Below, piece after piece: positions 6,798 through 7,311 of a stretch of DNA of 7,311 bases. The notes under the pieces are model-generated. The model ran no database searches. It was not told where the DNA came from and worked only from the letters and a program-made list of their open reading frames with translations. The DNA is from Omnitrophica bacterium RBG_13_46_9 (GTDB taxonomy: Bacteria; Omnitrophota; Gorgyraeia; JABMRN01; RBG-13-46-9). Position 1 is the stretch's first letter, and each line of letters opens with the position of its first letter. Location of the stretch: positions 182 through 7,492 of the forward strand of contig MHFD01000063.1 of NCBI GenBank assembly GCA_001804045.1. The letters run 5' to 3'. Made by a program: the position numbers and the translations under genes.

Positions 6798-7242
6798 TTA
6801 CATTATACTATTCGGCACTCGAGTAGACTGTTAGTCAATCATATGCTCGTAAATGTGCCCACTTTTAAAATAAAGCGAGTCCTTGCGGGTCGGGGGGTTG
6901 AATTTTACTCGGCAAGACACAAGGATGTTGACGGCTGTTTTGCGAGGATATGCAAAAAATGCGAAATCAAGCATACCGTAAACCAAGCCCGCTCATCGCT
7001 GTACCAACGGTTATGCCGAAAGATTAAATCAGACCATCTGGCAGGAGTTTTATCTCTGTCTATTATCCAGGCCTTATGCTCCGATAGAGGTTCTTAATAA
7101 CGACTTAGAAAAGTTTATGAGAGATTATAATTTTAATAGGCGGCATACGGGATACAAACTCAAAGAAGGAGGCTATGAGTTCCCGGGTCATGCGTTCTTT
7201 GATGTGAAGGAATCGAGTAACATCATCGGTATAAAATACTAA
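6798..7242 (+). pseudogene. Decayed IS481-type transposase, C-terminal catalytic part only
   Basis: Two frames together give the end of a DDE integrase-core (rve) domain. The first, from about 6831 to 7001, reads FKIKRVLAGRGVEFYS and then CEIKHTVNQARS. The second, from 7003 to the TAA at 7240-7242, reads TNGYAERLNQTIWQEFYLCL, then EKFMRDYNFNRRHTGYKL and a C-terminal tail. In the IS481 group the expected order is VLTDxGxEF, then IKHTxTxxRSPQTNGxxERF, then YNxxRxHxGY. Here the Asp of the TD motif is Gly (GGT, 6888-6890), the PQ before TNG has become Ser-Leu, and one extra base at about 7002 breaks the frame, putting the catalytic Glu (GAA, 7018-7020) in the other frame. The N-terminal HTH part and first catalytic Asp are missing; an in-frame TAA lies at 6795-6797. 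It is a relic and cannot be active as it stands. The family call is confident; the exact left boundary is not. Confidence 0.85.
6802..6807 (-). promoter_or_regulatory. Possible -10 element for the giant gene
   Basis: On the minus strand these bases read TATAAT, a perfect sigma-70-type -10 box, in the AT-rich gap just upstream of the giant gene. The leader would be about 80 bases. A TTGACT lies further upstream at 6833-6838, but the spacing of 25 bases is too long for a normal -35, and no good -35 sits at 17 bases. In sequence this AT-rich, a chance match is quite possible. A weaker TATGAT lies closer to the gene, at about 6746-6751. Confidence 0.25.
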
Positions 7243-7244
7243 AG

Positions 7245-7260
7245 GCCTGCTTTGGCGGGC
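7245..7260. terminator. Small GC-rich hairpin after the transposase relic
   Basis: GCCTGC and GCGGGC pair around a TTTG loop to form a 6-bp stem with one G-T wobble, starting three bases after the relic's stop codon. On the plus strand no T-run follows (GTTCTGGAGC), so it is a poor intrinsic terminator in that direction. On the minus strand it is followed by CTTTAGTATTTT, which is moderately T-rich. It could be the old terminator of the element or part of its end. The remaining 51 bases to the window edge show nothing I recognise. Confidence 0.35.
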
Positions 7261-7311
7261 GTTCTGGAGCGACTGTCAAAAATCGCGAATACAGAGGCGC
7301 AATATAGATTA

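Noticed and set aside
6787..6800. Small palindrome TAATT-CCCT-AATTA in the gap beside the giant gene, as an operator
   Set aside because: Five-base AT-only arms are expected by chance in such AT-rich sequence, and no regulator is in view.
6843..7097. An independent small gene of 84 codons on the plus strand
   Set aside because: Its first part is transposase sequence, and after about 7002 it continues out of frame while the homology moves to the next frame. It is one half of the pseudogene.

Overview
The window is dominated by one very large gene on the minus strand. It is open from an ATG at 6715 (or an in-frame ATG at 6733) to the left edge, with no stop codon in 2,238 codons, and its 3' end lies outside the window. 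I checked every codon of this frame against the sequence. Because no stop is reached inside the window, the gene is easy to overlook, and the many short plus-strand reading frames across 1-6700 are its antisense shadows.

The encoded protein reads, from the N terminus: a Sec-type signal peptide (residues 1-30); a long, mostly helical segment I do not recognise (31-660); a complete protein-L-isoaspartate O-methyltransferase (PCMT) domain (about 665-858); a short linker; then tandem modules of about 605 residues, two complete and a third cut by the window edge. Each module starts with a winged-helix-like segment. This is followed by two related alpha-helical halves (A and B), which themselves contain repeats of about 39 residues. 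Repetition is therefore nested at three scales.

The right end (about 6798-7242, plus strand) holds the decayed C-terminal part of an IS481-type DDE transposase. It has an insertion-type frameshift and a lost catalytic Asp. The short AT-rich gap between this remnant and the giant gene is where the giant gene's promoter should lie.

The organism is a bacterium of roughly balanced GC that uses ATA (Ile) and AGA/AGG (Arg) freely. A giant exported multi-domain protein next to an IS481-type relic is compatible with Omnitrophota or a similar uncultivated Gram-negative-type lineage. That is an inference from style of gene content, with no marker gene in view. The possible novelty is the protein itself: an exported isoaspartyl-repair enzyme fused to a long series of winged-helix and solenoid modules.
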